Shown here: one piece after another, positions 27,676-35,437 of the stretch
How the letters are laid out: every line of letters begins with the position of its first letter
Numbering within the stretch: position 1 is the stretch's first letter
From: Lachnospiraceae bacterium
Lineage (GTDB): Bacteria > Bacillota > Clostridia > Lachnospirales > Lachnospiraceae
DNA length: 64,000 bases
NCBI GenBank assembly: GCA_017962825.1
Contig: JAGCUO010000003.1
Location: 18,941-82,940, forward strand
Direction: 5' to 3'
Made by a program: the position numbers and the translations under genes
Notes under the pieces: generated by a model
What the model was told of the DNA's origin: nothing
Databases searched by the model: none
Seen by the model: only the letters and a program-made list of their open reading frames with translations

Positions 27676-28803
27676 ATGAGAGCATTTTCGCACTGTGCAC
27701 ACTTTCACGATATGATTGAATTTGATGAATATATCTATTATTCTGAAAGCTCCTTTAATGGACTTTTCCGATATAAGAAAGACGAAACTATTGCAGAATT
27801 TGTAGATACTTTTCCTGATGAAGACATATGGCAATGGGATTTACATAGAAGAATTATAAGGTATGAGGATGGTTTGTTTTTTATCCCGTTGAATGGGCGA
27901 GGAATATCAATATATCATCCATATAATAATCAATTTGATTTTATAGATATTAGCAAAGGGGATGGACAGAATGTACATTTTTCTGACACTATAATACTTG
28001 ATGAAAAGAAAGTGCTACTAGTTCCTCAATGTGATGAAGACTTTATGGTTGTAAATCTGGATAAAAGGACTGTCGAAAGGTTTGATTTGATTGTGAATAT
28101 GCGTGAAATGTGTATAGATAATAAAACACATAATGAATGGCCACGTTTTTCAACACAATCTAATTGTAGAATTGACGATGATATCTATATTGCATTATAT
28201 GACACGAGTTATATATACAAGATTACTCTGGATAGGAAAGATATAAATGTGATAAAACTTCCTTGTGATAAGCATATTCGAGGAATATCCGGGACAGATG
28301 ATTCAATATGGATTTCCTTTATGGAAGATGTAGTTGCGAAATATGATGTGTTGTCAGGGAATATTGAATTAAAAGAGATACCATATATGACAGAAAATGC
28401 TACATACCCTTATCTGTCGGTTTTAGAGTATTTTAACAAGGTAGTTATAATACCAGGGCGCGAAGATAAATTCATTTTAACAAATAGAAAGATGGATGAG
28501 TGGGAATTGCTAAACTTCCCTGCTGGTTATAAAAGAGAATTTGGATTTGGAAACACGGTGCTAACGCTGGACTATCGCATTGTTGAAACTAACCTATATA
28601 TGTATCCAAGGTCATCAAACGGTATTCTGATATATGATTTCATAAACAATTCTCTCGATAATAGAAGTATTAACTATAAAAATGAATTCACAGAATATCT
28701 CAATGGGAAATTAGCAGCGTCATATATCAAAGAAGACATTATTATTGAAAGCGTAGACTATAAAATTATTGACTTTTTAATGGGTGTTAAGTTCTTACTA
28801 TAA
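27676..28803 (+). CDS. Unrecognised beta-propeller-like protein
   Basis: 375 residues, no signal peptide or membrane helix. The chain is a series of short beta-strand repeats of the type DEYIYYSESSFNGLFRY, EDGLFFIPLNGRGISIYH, DDDIYIALYDTSYIYKI and DDSIWISFMEDVVAKYD, spaced about 40-55 residues, like blades of a beta-propeller. No catalytic motif is recognised. A ribosome site, GGAAAGGAAG, precedes ATG 27676. It lies inside the AT-rich glycan segment, between the DUF115 gene and the broken CMP-sugar synthetase. It may bind or modify glycan intermediates; no function can be assigned from sequence. Confidence 0.65.
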   Translation: MRAFSHCAHFHDMIEFDEYIYYSESSFNGLFRYKKDETIAEFVDTFPDEDIWQWDLHRRIIRYEDGLFFIPLNGRGISIYHPYNNQFDFIDISKGDGQNVHFSDTIILDEKKVLLVPQCDEDFMVVNLDKRTVERFDLIVNMREMCIDNKTHNEWPRFSTQSNCRIDDDIYIALYDTSYIYKITLDRKDINVIKLPCDKHIRGISGTDDSIWISFMEDVVAKYDVLSGNIELKEIPYMTENATYPYLSVLEYFNKVVIIPGREDKFILTNRKMDEWELLNFPAGYKREFGFGNTVLTLDYRIVETNLYMYPRSSNGILIYDFINNSLDNRSINYKNEFTEYLNGKLAASYIKEDIIIESVDYKIIDFLMGVKFLL

Positions 28804-28853
28804 AAATATAATGATATAGAATTATCAACTGCACATTAAAAAGGAGATGGATT

Positions 28854-29511
28854 ATGAAAACTGCTTGCTTTATTCCAATTAAAGCACATTCAGAAAGGGT
28901 GCAGGGAAAGAATCTTAGGATCCTCAATGGAAAAAACTATATCAATATATATGTGAGAATGTAAAAGATGCTTCTGTTTTTGATGATATATATATAGACA
29001 CAAATAGCGAAGAAATAGCTAAGTACGCCTCTGACAGGGGCTTTCATTGTATTGAAAGACTTCCGGAACTTGCATTGAATACAGCCAATGGTAATGACTT
29101 GCTCGTTCATCATTTTCTACAGTTTCCTGAATATGATTATTATTTTCAATTGTTTGCAACAGCTCCATATTTGCAATCAAAACTATACGAGCATGTTTTG
29201 ATTGCCTTACATCAAGTGCCACATATGATTCGTGTTTTACAGCTACTGAAAACCATGGTTTTTATTGGTATGCTGGCACCCTAGTTAATTATAGACCTTC
29301 TATTTTGCCAAGAAGTCAAGATATGATGCCTGTTTTAGAGGAAACAACGGGGTTATATGGGATTACTAAAGCGGCATTGGATAAGTATAGATGTCGTATA
29401 GGTAGGAATCCATATGTTCAAATAGTTGATAAATTTGAAGCGGTCGATATTAACACGGAAGATGATTTTAAAATCGCAGAATATATTGGAAAAATAATAT
29501 ATGGATTATAA
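28854..29511 (+). pseudogene. Frameshifted CMP-sugar (acylneuraminate-type) cytidylyltransferase
   Basis: Reading from ATG 28854 (ribosome site AAGGAG) gives ACFIPIKAHSERVQGKNLR, the N-terminal nucleotide-binding signature of NeuA-like cytidylyltransferases (IPIKAxSxRxxGKNxR). The frame stops early, but a shift at the A6 run 28931-28936 restores LYQYICENVKDASVFDDIYI, and a second shift near 29221-29224 restores YDSCFTATENHGFYWYAGT, ending in ITKAALDKYRCRIG, VDKFEAVDINTEDDFKIAEY. Both lesions behave as loss of one base (or gain of two). Total coding length of about 220 residues fits the family. The enzyme would make a CMP-activated nonulosonic or related acid. Unless the shifts are assembly errors, the gene is dead. 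Confidence 0.83.
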
Positions 29512-29743
29512 AGAGATTATGACTTCGCTATCTTTATTTTTCGTATAATGCGATGATCTGATTATATGCTACAAAATGTAATTTGCTGTATCGAAGAGGC
29601 ACTACGTATTCATTGAATGTCACTAAATTAGATCTTGACATATAAAGTATTTGATACTCAAACGGAACATAAATGAATTTAAGATGATAATTTTATTGGA
29701 AGAAATTATCAAAGAAGATGTTATGACATGTACATAAAGAGAA
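29512..29743 (+). other. Degenerate AT-rich gap
   Basis: 232 bases between the broken cytidylyltransferase and the next short ORF. Many stops occur in all frames; no terminator or repeat is visible. It may be decayed coding sequence near the right edge of the AT-rich segment. Confidence 0.35.
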
Positions 29744-29956
29744 ATGATAGTTTATATGAAATCTTTTCGATATTTGGATTCAGAACCATTCAGATCAGAA
29801 AATAAATTCTATCATCTGTACGAATACTCAGATGATATTTGTGCGCTTGAGGATTCTCCCGTATACCCAGGATTGATGAATTATGTCAAAACGGGTTTGC
29901 TTACTGAGGATGAAGTAAAAAAAGCTGTTGAATACGACAAGAATTCGGAGATGTAA
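29744..29956 (+). CDS. Short ORF, possibly a gene remnant
   Basis: 70 codons (or 66 from the ATG at 29756), ending directly at the GTG start of the next gene. The peptide, for example EPFRSENKFYHLYEYSDD and YVKTGLLTEDEVKKAVEYDK, looks like real protein with a charged C-terminal helix, but it is short and lacks a good ribosome site. It may be the tail of a gene whose front was lost when the AT-rich segment joined here, or a small protein translationally coupled to the next gene. Not recognised. Confidence 0.4.
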   Translation: MIVYMKSFRYLDSEPFRSENKFYHLYEYSDDICALEDSPVYPGLMNYVKTGLLTEDEVKKAVEYDKNSEM

Positions 29957-31231
29957 GTGGATAAGAAACTTTTTTTCGAAATGGAAAACAATCTAAATAT
30001 TCTTGACGAAGAGATAGGTCTTTCTGGAAAGCGGATTTTTCTTTTTGGCCATTGTTCGGCAACACTCGAACTGATTGATCTGCTTATAGAAAAAGGTCTT
30101 TCTGTGACTGCAATCCTTGATAACAGTGATTCAAAGCTGGGGATTGTATATAAGGGAACGGAGGTTGTAAAACCGGAACGAATCATGGAATTATCCGGGG
30201 CTGATCCTGAGAATGAATCAATTGTTCTGATCACCTCCAGATTCTATGCTTCCATGCAGAAACAGCTACGTTGTCTTGGATATATCGGTCCTATAAGAAA
30301 GATTATTGATTTCAATACGTATGCAGATTATTCTCTTTCTGAAGATACTATAAAGCGGATGACCGCTAGGGAGAAACACGGTGAGGAACTGACGACAGAA
30401 CTCATCAAGATGCACGGTCATGTTTTTAAGGTCTTTTGTCCGTTTGATGCTCTTGGCGATGTTTATATCATGATGTCCTATTGGGAATCCTTTGCCCGGA
30501 TGCGAGGTATTACAAATACACCGGTTTTTTGCGTGCCGTCCCGAGTTCTTTCTGAAGTTATCGGTATGTTCGGGAATTATTCTGTGGAGATATATGAGCA
30601 GAAGGAGTTGGATGCCATGATCCAGGCTGCCATATACACGCAAGATAAGGATTCATTTATCGCCCATCAGGACAGGCCTTATGTTATAAACCTTCACAGG
30701 GCTCTGTACATTAAGAAGATTCCTCTTGAATTAATTTATCGTTGCGGAGTGTTTGGGCTCCCGATAGACACAGTTCCTTCCACTCCTGAATACGGTCTTC
30801 GTGAGTATAACCACCTTAATCGTATCCCGGAAGGCAAATCGGTTGTTTTTTCTCCGTATGCTAAATCTGTAACTGCAATCGATGAATCGATATGGAACGA
30901 TGCAGTCGTTTTTTTTAGTGGAAACGGATATAAATGTTTTACAAATGTGGCAGGATACGAGATGCCTCTTCCCGGAACCGAAGCGCTTGATGTGCCGCTG
31001 CCTGAGATGATCTCGGTGCTTGAGAAGGCTGGAACATTCATAGGTATACGCAGTGGGCTTTGTGATGTGGTGCGAACTGCAAAATGTAACAAGATAGCAT
31101 TATATCCTGATTATAACTATAGCGATACAAAATGGAAGGCAATCGATATTTATTCTATTGAGGGGTTTCAAAATATCGAATTGGAGGGTGAAGATACATG
31201 GGACAAGATAGAGAAGAGAATAAAGTGGTGA
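29957..31231 (+). CDS. GT-B-like glycosyltransferase with N-terminal Rossmann-like module
   Basis: 424 residues from GTG 29957, with GGAG seven bases upstream. Residues 22-115 are the module that recurs in this cassette: GKRIFLFGHCSATLELIDLL, SVTAILDNSDSKLGIV, SIVLITSRFYASMQKQL. From about 150, VFCPFDALGDVYIMMSYWES begins a heptosyltransferase-like GT-B fold, and GTFIGIRSGLCDVVRTAKC near 355 fits the donor-side GxRSG motif of that group. The later part parallels the frameshifted 31617 gene (SPANLG..DTVFISTLAKAY, HVIAVRSGFTDLVCKTNAK). Base composition returns to that of the core genome here. Likely role: sugar transfer in surface-glycan synthesis. Confidence 0.7.
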   Translation: MDKKLFFEMENNLNILDEEIGLSGKRIFLFGHCSATLELIDLLIEKGLSVTAILDNSDSKLGIVYKGTEVVKPERIMELSGADPENESIVLITSRFYASMQKQLRCLGYIGPIRKIIDFNTYADYSLSEDTIKRMTAREKHGEELTTELIKMHGHVFKVFCPFDALGDVYIMMSYWESFARMRGITNTPVFCVPSRVLSEVIGMFGNYSVEIYEQKELDAMIQAAIYTQDKDSFIAHQDRPYVINLHRALYIKKIPLELIYRCGVFGLPIDTVPSTPEYGLREYNHLNRIPEGKSVVFSPYAKSVTAIDESIWNDAVVFFSGNGYKCFTNVAGYEMPLPGTEALDVPLPEMISVLEKAGTFIGIRSGLCDVVRTAKCNKIALYPDYNYSDTKWKAIDIYSIEGFQNIELEGEDTWDKIEKRIKW

Positions 31232-31584
31232 TGTCCACACTGCCCAAAACATGGATTCTTGATCTGGACGGAACCCTTATGAAACATAACGGTTATAAGA
31301 TAGATGGTAAGGATACGCTTCTTGAAGGGGCCAAAGAATACATAGATTCATTACCTGCTGAAGATAAGATAGTGATCCTCACATCCAGAACCGATGAATA
31401 CAAACAGATGACTCTGGATTATTTGAACGAGGCAGGAATTCGCTACGATGAGATAATATTCAATATTCCTTATGGTGAGAGAATAGTAGTGAATGACAGA
31501 AAACCGTCGGGACTCGACATGGCGGTTGCGTTTAATCTGGAGCGGGATAGTTTTTCTGTTCCACGAATTATCAGAGAATTATAA
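31231..31584 (+). CDS. HAD-family phosphatase of the glycan cassette
   Basis: 117 residues from ATG 31231, which shares its A with the TGA stop of the previous gene; the in-frame ATG at 31198 would overlap more and lacks an advantage. HAD motif I is WILDLDGTLMKH, motif II is IVILTSRTDEY and the acidic end motif is IVVNDRKPSG. It is small, without a cap domain, like the capsule-biosynthesis HAD phosphatases. With the SIS isomerase and nucleotidyltransferase-kinase upstream it could dephosphorylate a sugar phosphate intermediate, in the manner of GmhB in heptose synthesis; that role is inferred. Confidence 0.78.
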   Translation: MSTLPKTWILDLDGTLMKHNGYKIDGKDTLLEGAKEYIDSLPAEDKIVILTSRTDEYKQMTLDYLNEAGIRYDEIIFNIPYGERIVVNDRKPSGLDMAVAFNLERDSFSVPRIIREL

Positions 31585-31616
31585 CTGCTCTTTTGTTACT
31601 TGAAAGGAATATTATT

Positions 31617-32587
31617 ATGGATTATGAAGAGTACCTAAAATGGTTGGAGAATATATCCGAGCAGTATACCATAGGTAAGAATATATACAATGTATGTGTC
31701 AATGTTTTGAAGGAGTCTCCCGATGCGGAACTGATCGTATCACCGGCAAATCTGGGGATACTGTTTTTATATCCACTTTGGCAAAGGCATATAAAAATGA
31801 ACATAATATAAACTGTCTTCTTATAGCGGCGAAGCAAAGACAAGCTGAGGCGGCCGAATGGTTCGAAGGTGTTGATGGCGTGATGGGGCTTACGGACAAG
31901 GAAATGCTGAGCCTCAGATATTATTTTATTATCAGCAGAAAGTTCTATGAAAACGGGATACGTTTCGGACATATTCCTTGTTTTATAGATTGGAAGTATC
32001 CGAACGCATTTATGCATATTGATCCGGGTTTTTCGGGCCTTTCGCTAATGGAAGTTTGGAAACAGAGGGTTTTGGATATACACGGAGATCCTGAACTAGG
32101 CGGAATTATCATTCCCGAGGATATAGACATAGACGTCAATGCAGAGAAGTATTGTAATTCAGTTTTGATCGCACCGGCTGCCTTTACGAATAAGGGTATA
32201 CCCGAAACGTTTTGGAAGAAATTAGCTGCCAAGCTAAAGGAAAACGGTCTTGAGGTGTACTGTAACTCCGGTGGTTTATATTACGATCAGATTATTGAAG
32301 GAACTAAGGAGTGCCTGCTCAGCACGAAAGATCTTATCGTTAACGCCCCTCTATTCAAGCATGTTATTGCGGTACGAAGCGGATTTACCGATCTTGTATG
32401 TAAAACAAATGCCAAACTTACGGTTCTTCATCTGAGTGACGATTCAAAGACACCACTGGTTGTCGAGTATGGTTCCAGAAACGATGATGTACGAGATCTA
32501 GGCCGAATGGATGATATATATCCGTATGTGTATCGCCAGGAAAGAGAAGACGAATTGATAGATTTGATCATTAAAGATATAAGGTAA
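31617..32587 (+). pseudogene. GT-B glycosyltransferase interrupted by a one-base shift in a G-run
   Basis: ATG 31617 opens a frame reading MDYEEYLKWLENISEQYTIG to AELIVSPANLG, then runs to a stop at 31811. At the GGGG run 31754-31757 a shift of one base moves into the frame DTVFISTLAKAYKNEHNINC, which stays open to 32587 and contains KHVIAVRSGFTDLVCKTNAK, the donor-side GT-B motif. Joined, the protein is about 323 residues, and the joint SPANLGDTVFIS matches the PFDALGDVYIMM position of the neighbouring 29957 glycosyltransferase. Five Gs instead of four would restore the gene. It may be phase-variable, decayed, or a sequencing error. A downstream ATG at 31694 in the second frame gives a 297-codon ORF whose first 20 residues look spurious. 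Confidence 0.8.
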
Positions 32588-32591
32588 CAAC

Positions 32592-32990
32592 ATGTCCACA
32601 TTCAATTCAGTAGAAGAAGCAATCGATTATTTTAAAAACGATAAATTTGCCTATAACAATGGCATGACGCTCGAGGACCTGGGCGAGGATTATTCGGTCT
32701 GTACCATGGAACTTGACGAGCGTCACCTGAATGCCAACGGCGGGATAATGGGCGGAGTAATGTTCACTCTGGCAGATTTTGCGTTTGCAGCTCTTTCCAA
32801 TAATATCCACAGACCGACCGTTGCACAGCAGGTAAGTATCAATTACCTGGCGGCACCTAAAGGGAAAACTCTTAAGGCAAGGGCTGAACTGATCAAAAGC
32901 GGTCGTTCAAGTACGATAATACAGGTTAAGATCACCGATGAGACGGGCAGGGAAATCGCTCTTTTCACGGGAACAGGCTTCAAATTATAA
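32592..32990 (+). CDS. PaaI-type hotdog thioesterase
   Basis: 132 residues, single hotdog fold. NANGGIMGGVMFTLADFAFAA near residues 48-68 is the long helix with the family's N-x-x-G-G and the catalytic-side Asp; QQVSINYLAAPKGKTLKARA is the conserved central strand. Such enzymes hydrolyse acyl- or aryl-CoA thioesters in the cytoplasm; the substrate is not predictable. It begins 4 bases after the frameshifted glycosyltransferase and is followed by a strong terminator, so it closes that transcript although its function looks unrelated to glycan synthesis. Confidence 0.87.
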   Translation: MSTFNSVEEAIDYFKNDKFAYNNGMTLEDLGEDYSVCTMELDERHLNANGGIMGGVMFTLADFAFAALSNNIHRPTVAQQVSINYLAAPKGKTLKARAELIKSGRSSTIIQVKITDETGREIALFTGTGFKL

Positions 32991-33012
32991 GAATCACTAT
33001 CCAAAACATCTT

Positions 33013-33064
33013 AAAATCCGGCAGTTCAGGGACAACAATCCCGAATCTGCCGGATTTTTTTATT
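33013..33064 (+). terminator. Terminator after the thioesterase gene
   Basis: A long stem, AAAATCCGGCAG with CTGCCGGATTTT, extended by TTC(A)GGGA and TCCCGAA around loop CAACAA, followed by a T-run. Confidence 0.93.
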
Positions 33065-33170
33065 TTATGTGACCCGCTCCGAATATCTTCCGTCTTTCAT
33101 GGTGAAGGGCAACAAACCATCGCATAAAGCGGAAGATTACTCGAAAATAATGAAAGAAGGTAAATATATT

Positions 33171-34484
33171 ATGAAAAAGCAGATCGTAGCAGGACTACTC
33201 GCGGCGTCAATGATGGCCGGATGCGGAGCAGTAGCAGACGTAGGTGGCGAACATTCAGATCCCGGTCCTTCCAGAAGCGTGAGCGCAAGAAACGTTACCG
33301 CTGATGCTCCCGAAATAGAAGTTGAAACCGGAAATACCGGCGATGAGCAGATTGCTTCCATGTCCGCATCGTCTTTGGAACTTCTTCAGAAGATCGCGGA
33401 AGCTGAAGGAACCGGTTCAAATGTACTTATTTCCCCCACCTCAATGATGATGGCGTTCGGAATGCTTGAGAACGGTGCAAATGGTGAGACGCTTACTCAG
33501 ATAGAGAACACTTTCGGATCAATCCCTGTTTCTGAGATGAATCCGATCATGTATTCGATGGCACAACGTTTTAACGCTTCGGATGACGTAAAGTGGAATG
33601 TGGCTAATTCCATCTGGTTTAAGGATGACGGTCTGGTTGAAATTATCCCGGATTTTGCAACGGCTGTAAAGAATTATTATGGAGCTGATATCCTGATGGC
33701 TCCCTTTGATGACTCCACTCTTGATGATATCAACGGATGGGTGAATGATCAGACTTATGGGATGATCCCCGGAATACTTGATCAGATTCCCGAAGATGCG
33801 CGTATGTATCTGATCAACGCCATGGCCTTTGAGGGCGAATGGATGAAGGAGTATGATGAGTCGGATATTATAGAGGGTCAGTACTTTAGAAATTATGACA
33901 ATTCGACCACTAAAGTAACCATGCTTTTCAGCAGGGAAGATAATTACTTCGAGATAGCGGGAGGTACCGGATTTATTCGTCCTTATAAAGGAGGAGAGTA
34001 TTCCTTCGTAGGAATCCTTCCCGGAGAAGAAACCTCAGTGGAAGATTTTATTGTTGAACTTGCAGCAAACGGCGATCAGTTTGCAGAATCAATCAGAAAC
34101 CCCAGGTACAGTTATGAAAACGTAATCGTAAGGATGCCTGAGTTCGAAAGCGAATACTTTGTAGAAGCAGGCAGCGTCCTTCGGGAAATGGGAATGGAAC
34201 TTCCCTTTGATCCTTTTAACGCGGATCTTACAGGAATGGTTCGTCCGATCGAAATTGCGGATTATAACGCATATATAGGAAGAGTTCTTCACAAGACTTA
34301 TATCAAAGTCGACAGAGAAGGAACCAGAGCAGCAGCAGTAACTGCTATCGAAACCCTGGAGTGCACAAGCGCGCTCGAACCTGAAGATGTTGTATATGTA
34401 ACCCTTGACCGTCCCTTCGTATACGGCATAGTAGATAATGCTACCGGTCTTCCCGTATTCCTCGGAACGGTAAATCAGCTTTAA
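33171..34484 (+). CDS. Serpin-family protease inhibitor, predicted lipoprotein
   Basis: 437 residues from ATG 33171, which has GAAAGAAGG upstream and starts a lipoprotein signal peptide ending MMAGC (Cys18); the ORF extension back to 33069 is not coding-like. The serpin fold is clear: VLISPTSMMMAFGMLENGA, WNVANSIWFKDD, INAMAFEGEWMKEYDES, VRMPEFESEYFVEAG and the C-terminal RPFVYGIVDNATGLPVFLGT. The reactive-loop hinge EGTRAAAVTAI near residues 383-393 has the small-residue pattern needed for inhibitory serpins. Counting from the hinge puts P1 near the Cys in TLECTSA, which is tentative. Anchored outside the cell, it probably protects the cell or its enzymes from host or microbial proteases. 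Confidence 0.92.
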   Translation: MKKQIVAGLLAASMMAGCGAVADVGGEHSDPGPSRSVSARNVTADAPEIEVETGNTGDEQIASMSASSLELLQKIAEAEGTGSNVLISPTSMMMAFGMLENGANGETLTQIENTFGSIPVSEMNPIMYSMAQRFNASDDVKWNVANSIWFKDDGLVEIIPDFATAVKNYYGADILMAPFDDSTLDDINGWVNDQTYGMIPGILDQIPEDARMYLINAMAFEGEWMKEYDESDIIEGQYFRNYDNSTTKVTMLFSREDNYFEIAGGTGFIRPYKGGEYSFVGILPGEETSVEDFIVELAANGDQFAESIRNPRYSYENVIVRMPEFESEYFVEAGSVLREMGMELPFDPFNADLTGMVRPIEIADYNAYIGRVLHKTYIKVDREGTRAAAVTAIETLECTSALEPEDVVYVTLDRPFVYGIVDNATGLPVFLGTVNQL

Positions 34485-34495
34485 TGCCTGCCCCT

Positions 34496-34539
34496 GCGGC
34501 GTCTGCGCTTAAACCCCTGAGCGCGGGCGCCGTTTTATT
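34496..34539 (+). terminator. Terminator of the serpin gene
   Basis: A GC-rich imperfect stem, GCGGCGTCTGCGC (34496-34508) and GCGCGGGCGCCGT (34520-34532), followed by TTTATTTT. Pairing has a small asymmetry but a strong GC core. Confidence 0.75.
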
Positions 34540-34542
34540 TTG

Positions 34543-34570
34543 TTGACACAATCCCTTTCCCTGTTAAAAT
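34543..34570 (+). promoter_or_regulatory. Promoter of the HAD gene, implying a leaderless mRNA
   Basis: TTGACA (34543-34548) and TAAAAT (34565-34570) are spaced 16 bases. The ATG of the HAD gene is at 34580, only 10 bases after the -10 hexamer, so the transcript would begin within about 2-5 bases of the start codon. No ribosome site is present. Confidence 0.65.
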
Positions 34571-34579
34571 ATCTTTGTT

Positions 34580-35392
34580 ATGAATAATAAAAAAATATTC
34601 TTTTCGGATCTGGACGGAACACTTCTTACCAAAGAGAAGAAGATTTCGGATAAAACAAAAAAAGCGCTTGATGAATTCGTTGCAGCCGGTAATCACTTTG
34701 CGATATGTACGGGAAGGGGCTTGGACAATGTATTGGACGTGGTCCGTGAGCTTGAACTTGATTATCCGGGAATGTATCTGATCTGCTATAACGGGGCACA
34801 GATTTATGATAATGATGCCGGAAGGGATCTTTTCAGGATAGGGGTTCCTCTTGATCTTATCCCAGGAATATTCGAAACAGCATCGGAATACGGAATTCAT
34901 GCCCATACTTATACGACGGATTCTCTGATCTCCCCGGATAATGGTGAGGAGATGCAATATTATAACCGGGTTATCAAGAGACCTGTTATAGTAACGGACG
35001 ATATAGTTTCGGCCCTGCCTGAAGCGCCTTGCAAAGTTATTGCAATAGAGCTGCATGATCTTGATAAGCTTGAACGTTTCAGAAAAGCAATAATGGATAA
35101 ATATTCCGATATAGTCACGACTGTTTATTCCAACCCGAACTATCTCGAAGTATTCATGAAGGAAGCCGGAAAGGGCTCGGCGGTGGTTCGTCTGTCAGAG
35201 CACCTCGGAATTTCTATAGAGAATACGATCGCAGCGGGGGATGAGCAGAACGATATTTCCATGATCGAGGCAGCGGGGCTGGGTATAGCAATGAAAAACG
35301 CTACAGACATCGTAAAACGATCTGCCGATGTGGTTACTGATCTTGATAACGATCATGACGGACTCGCAGAATTCCTGACATCTGCTTTATGA
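34580..35392 (+). CDS. Cof-type HAD phosphatase
   Basis: 270 residues, HAD superfamily with a C2 cap (Cof/YbjI type). Motif I is FFSDLDGTLLTKEKK near residues 7-21, motif II Thr lies in AICTGRGLDNV, motif III Lys in KEAGKGSAVVRLSEHLG, and motif IV is AAGDEQNDISMIEAAG. Full length for the family. These cytoplasmic enzymes dephosphorylate sugar phosphates, pyridoxal phosphate or flavin precursors with low specificity; the substrate here is unknown. The gene has its own promoter just upstream and apparently no leader. Confidence 0.93.
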   Translation: MNNKKIFFSDLDGTLLTKEKKISDKTKKALDEFVAAGNHFAICTGRGLDNVLDVVRELELDYPGMYLICYNGAQIYDNDAGRDLFRIGVPLDLIPGIFETASEYGIHAHTYTTDSLISPDNGEEMQYYNRVIKRPVIVTDDIVSALPEAPCKVIAIELHDLDKLERFRKAIMDKYSDIVTTVYSNPNYLEVFMKEAGKGSAVVRLSEHLGISIENTIAAGDEQNDISMIEAAGLGIAMKNATDIVKRSADVVTDLDNDHDGLAEFLTSAL

Positions 35393-35437
35393 CTGACAAG
35401 ACGCACTCTTAAGATAGATATATAAGGAGATCGATAT

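Noticed and set aside
29075-29511. Two separate small proteins (69 and 68 codons)
   Set aside because: Both are pieces of one NeuA-like cytidylyltransferase broken by frameshifts.
31593-31811. Independent 72-codon gene
   Set aside because: Its sequence is the N-terminus of the glycosyltransferase that continues in another frame after the G-run.
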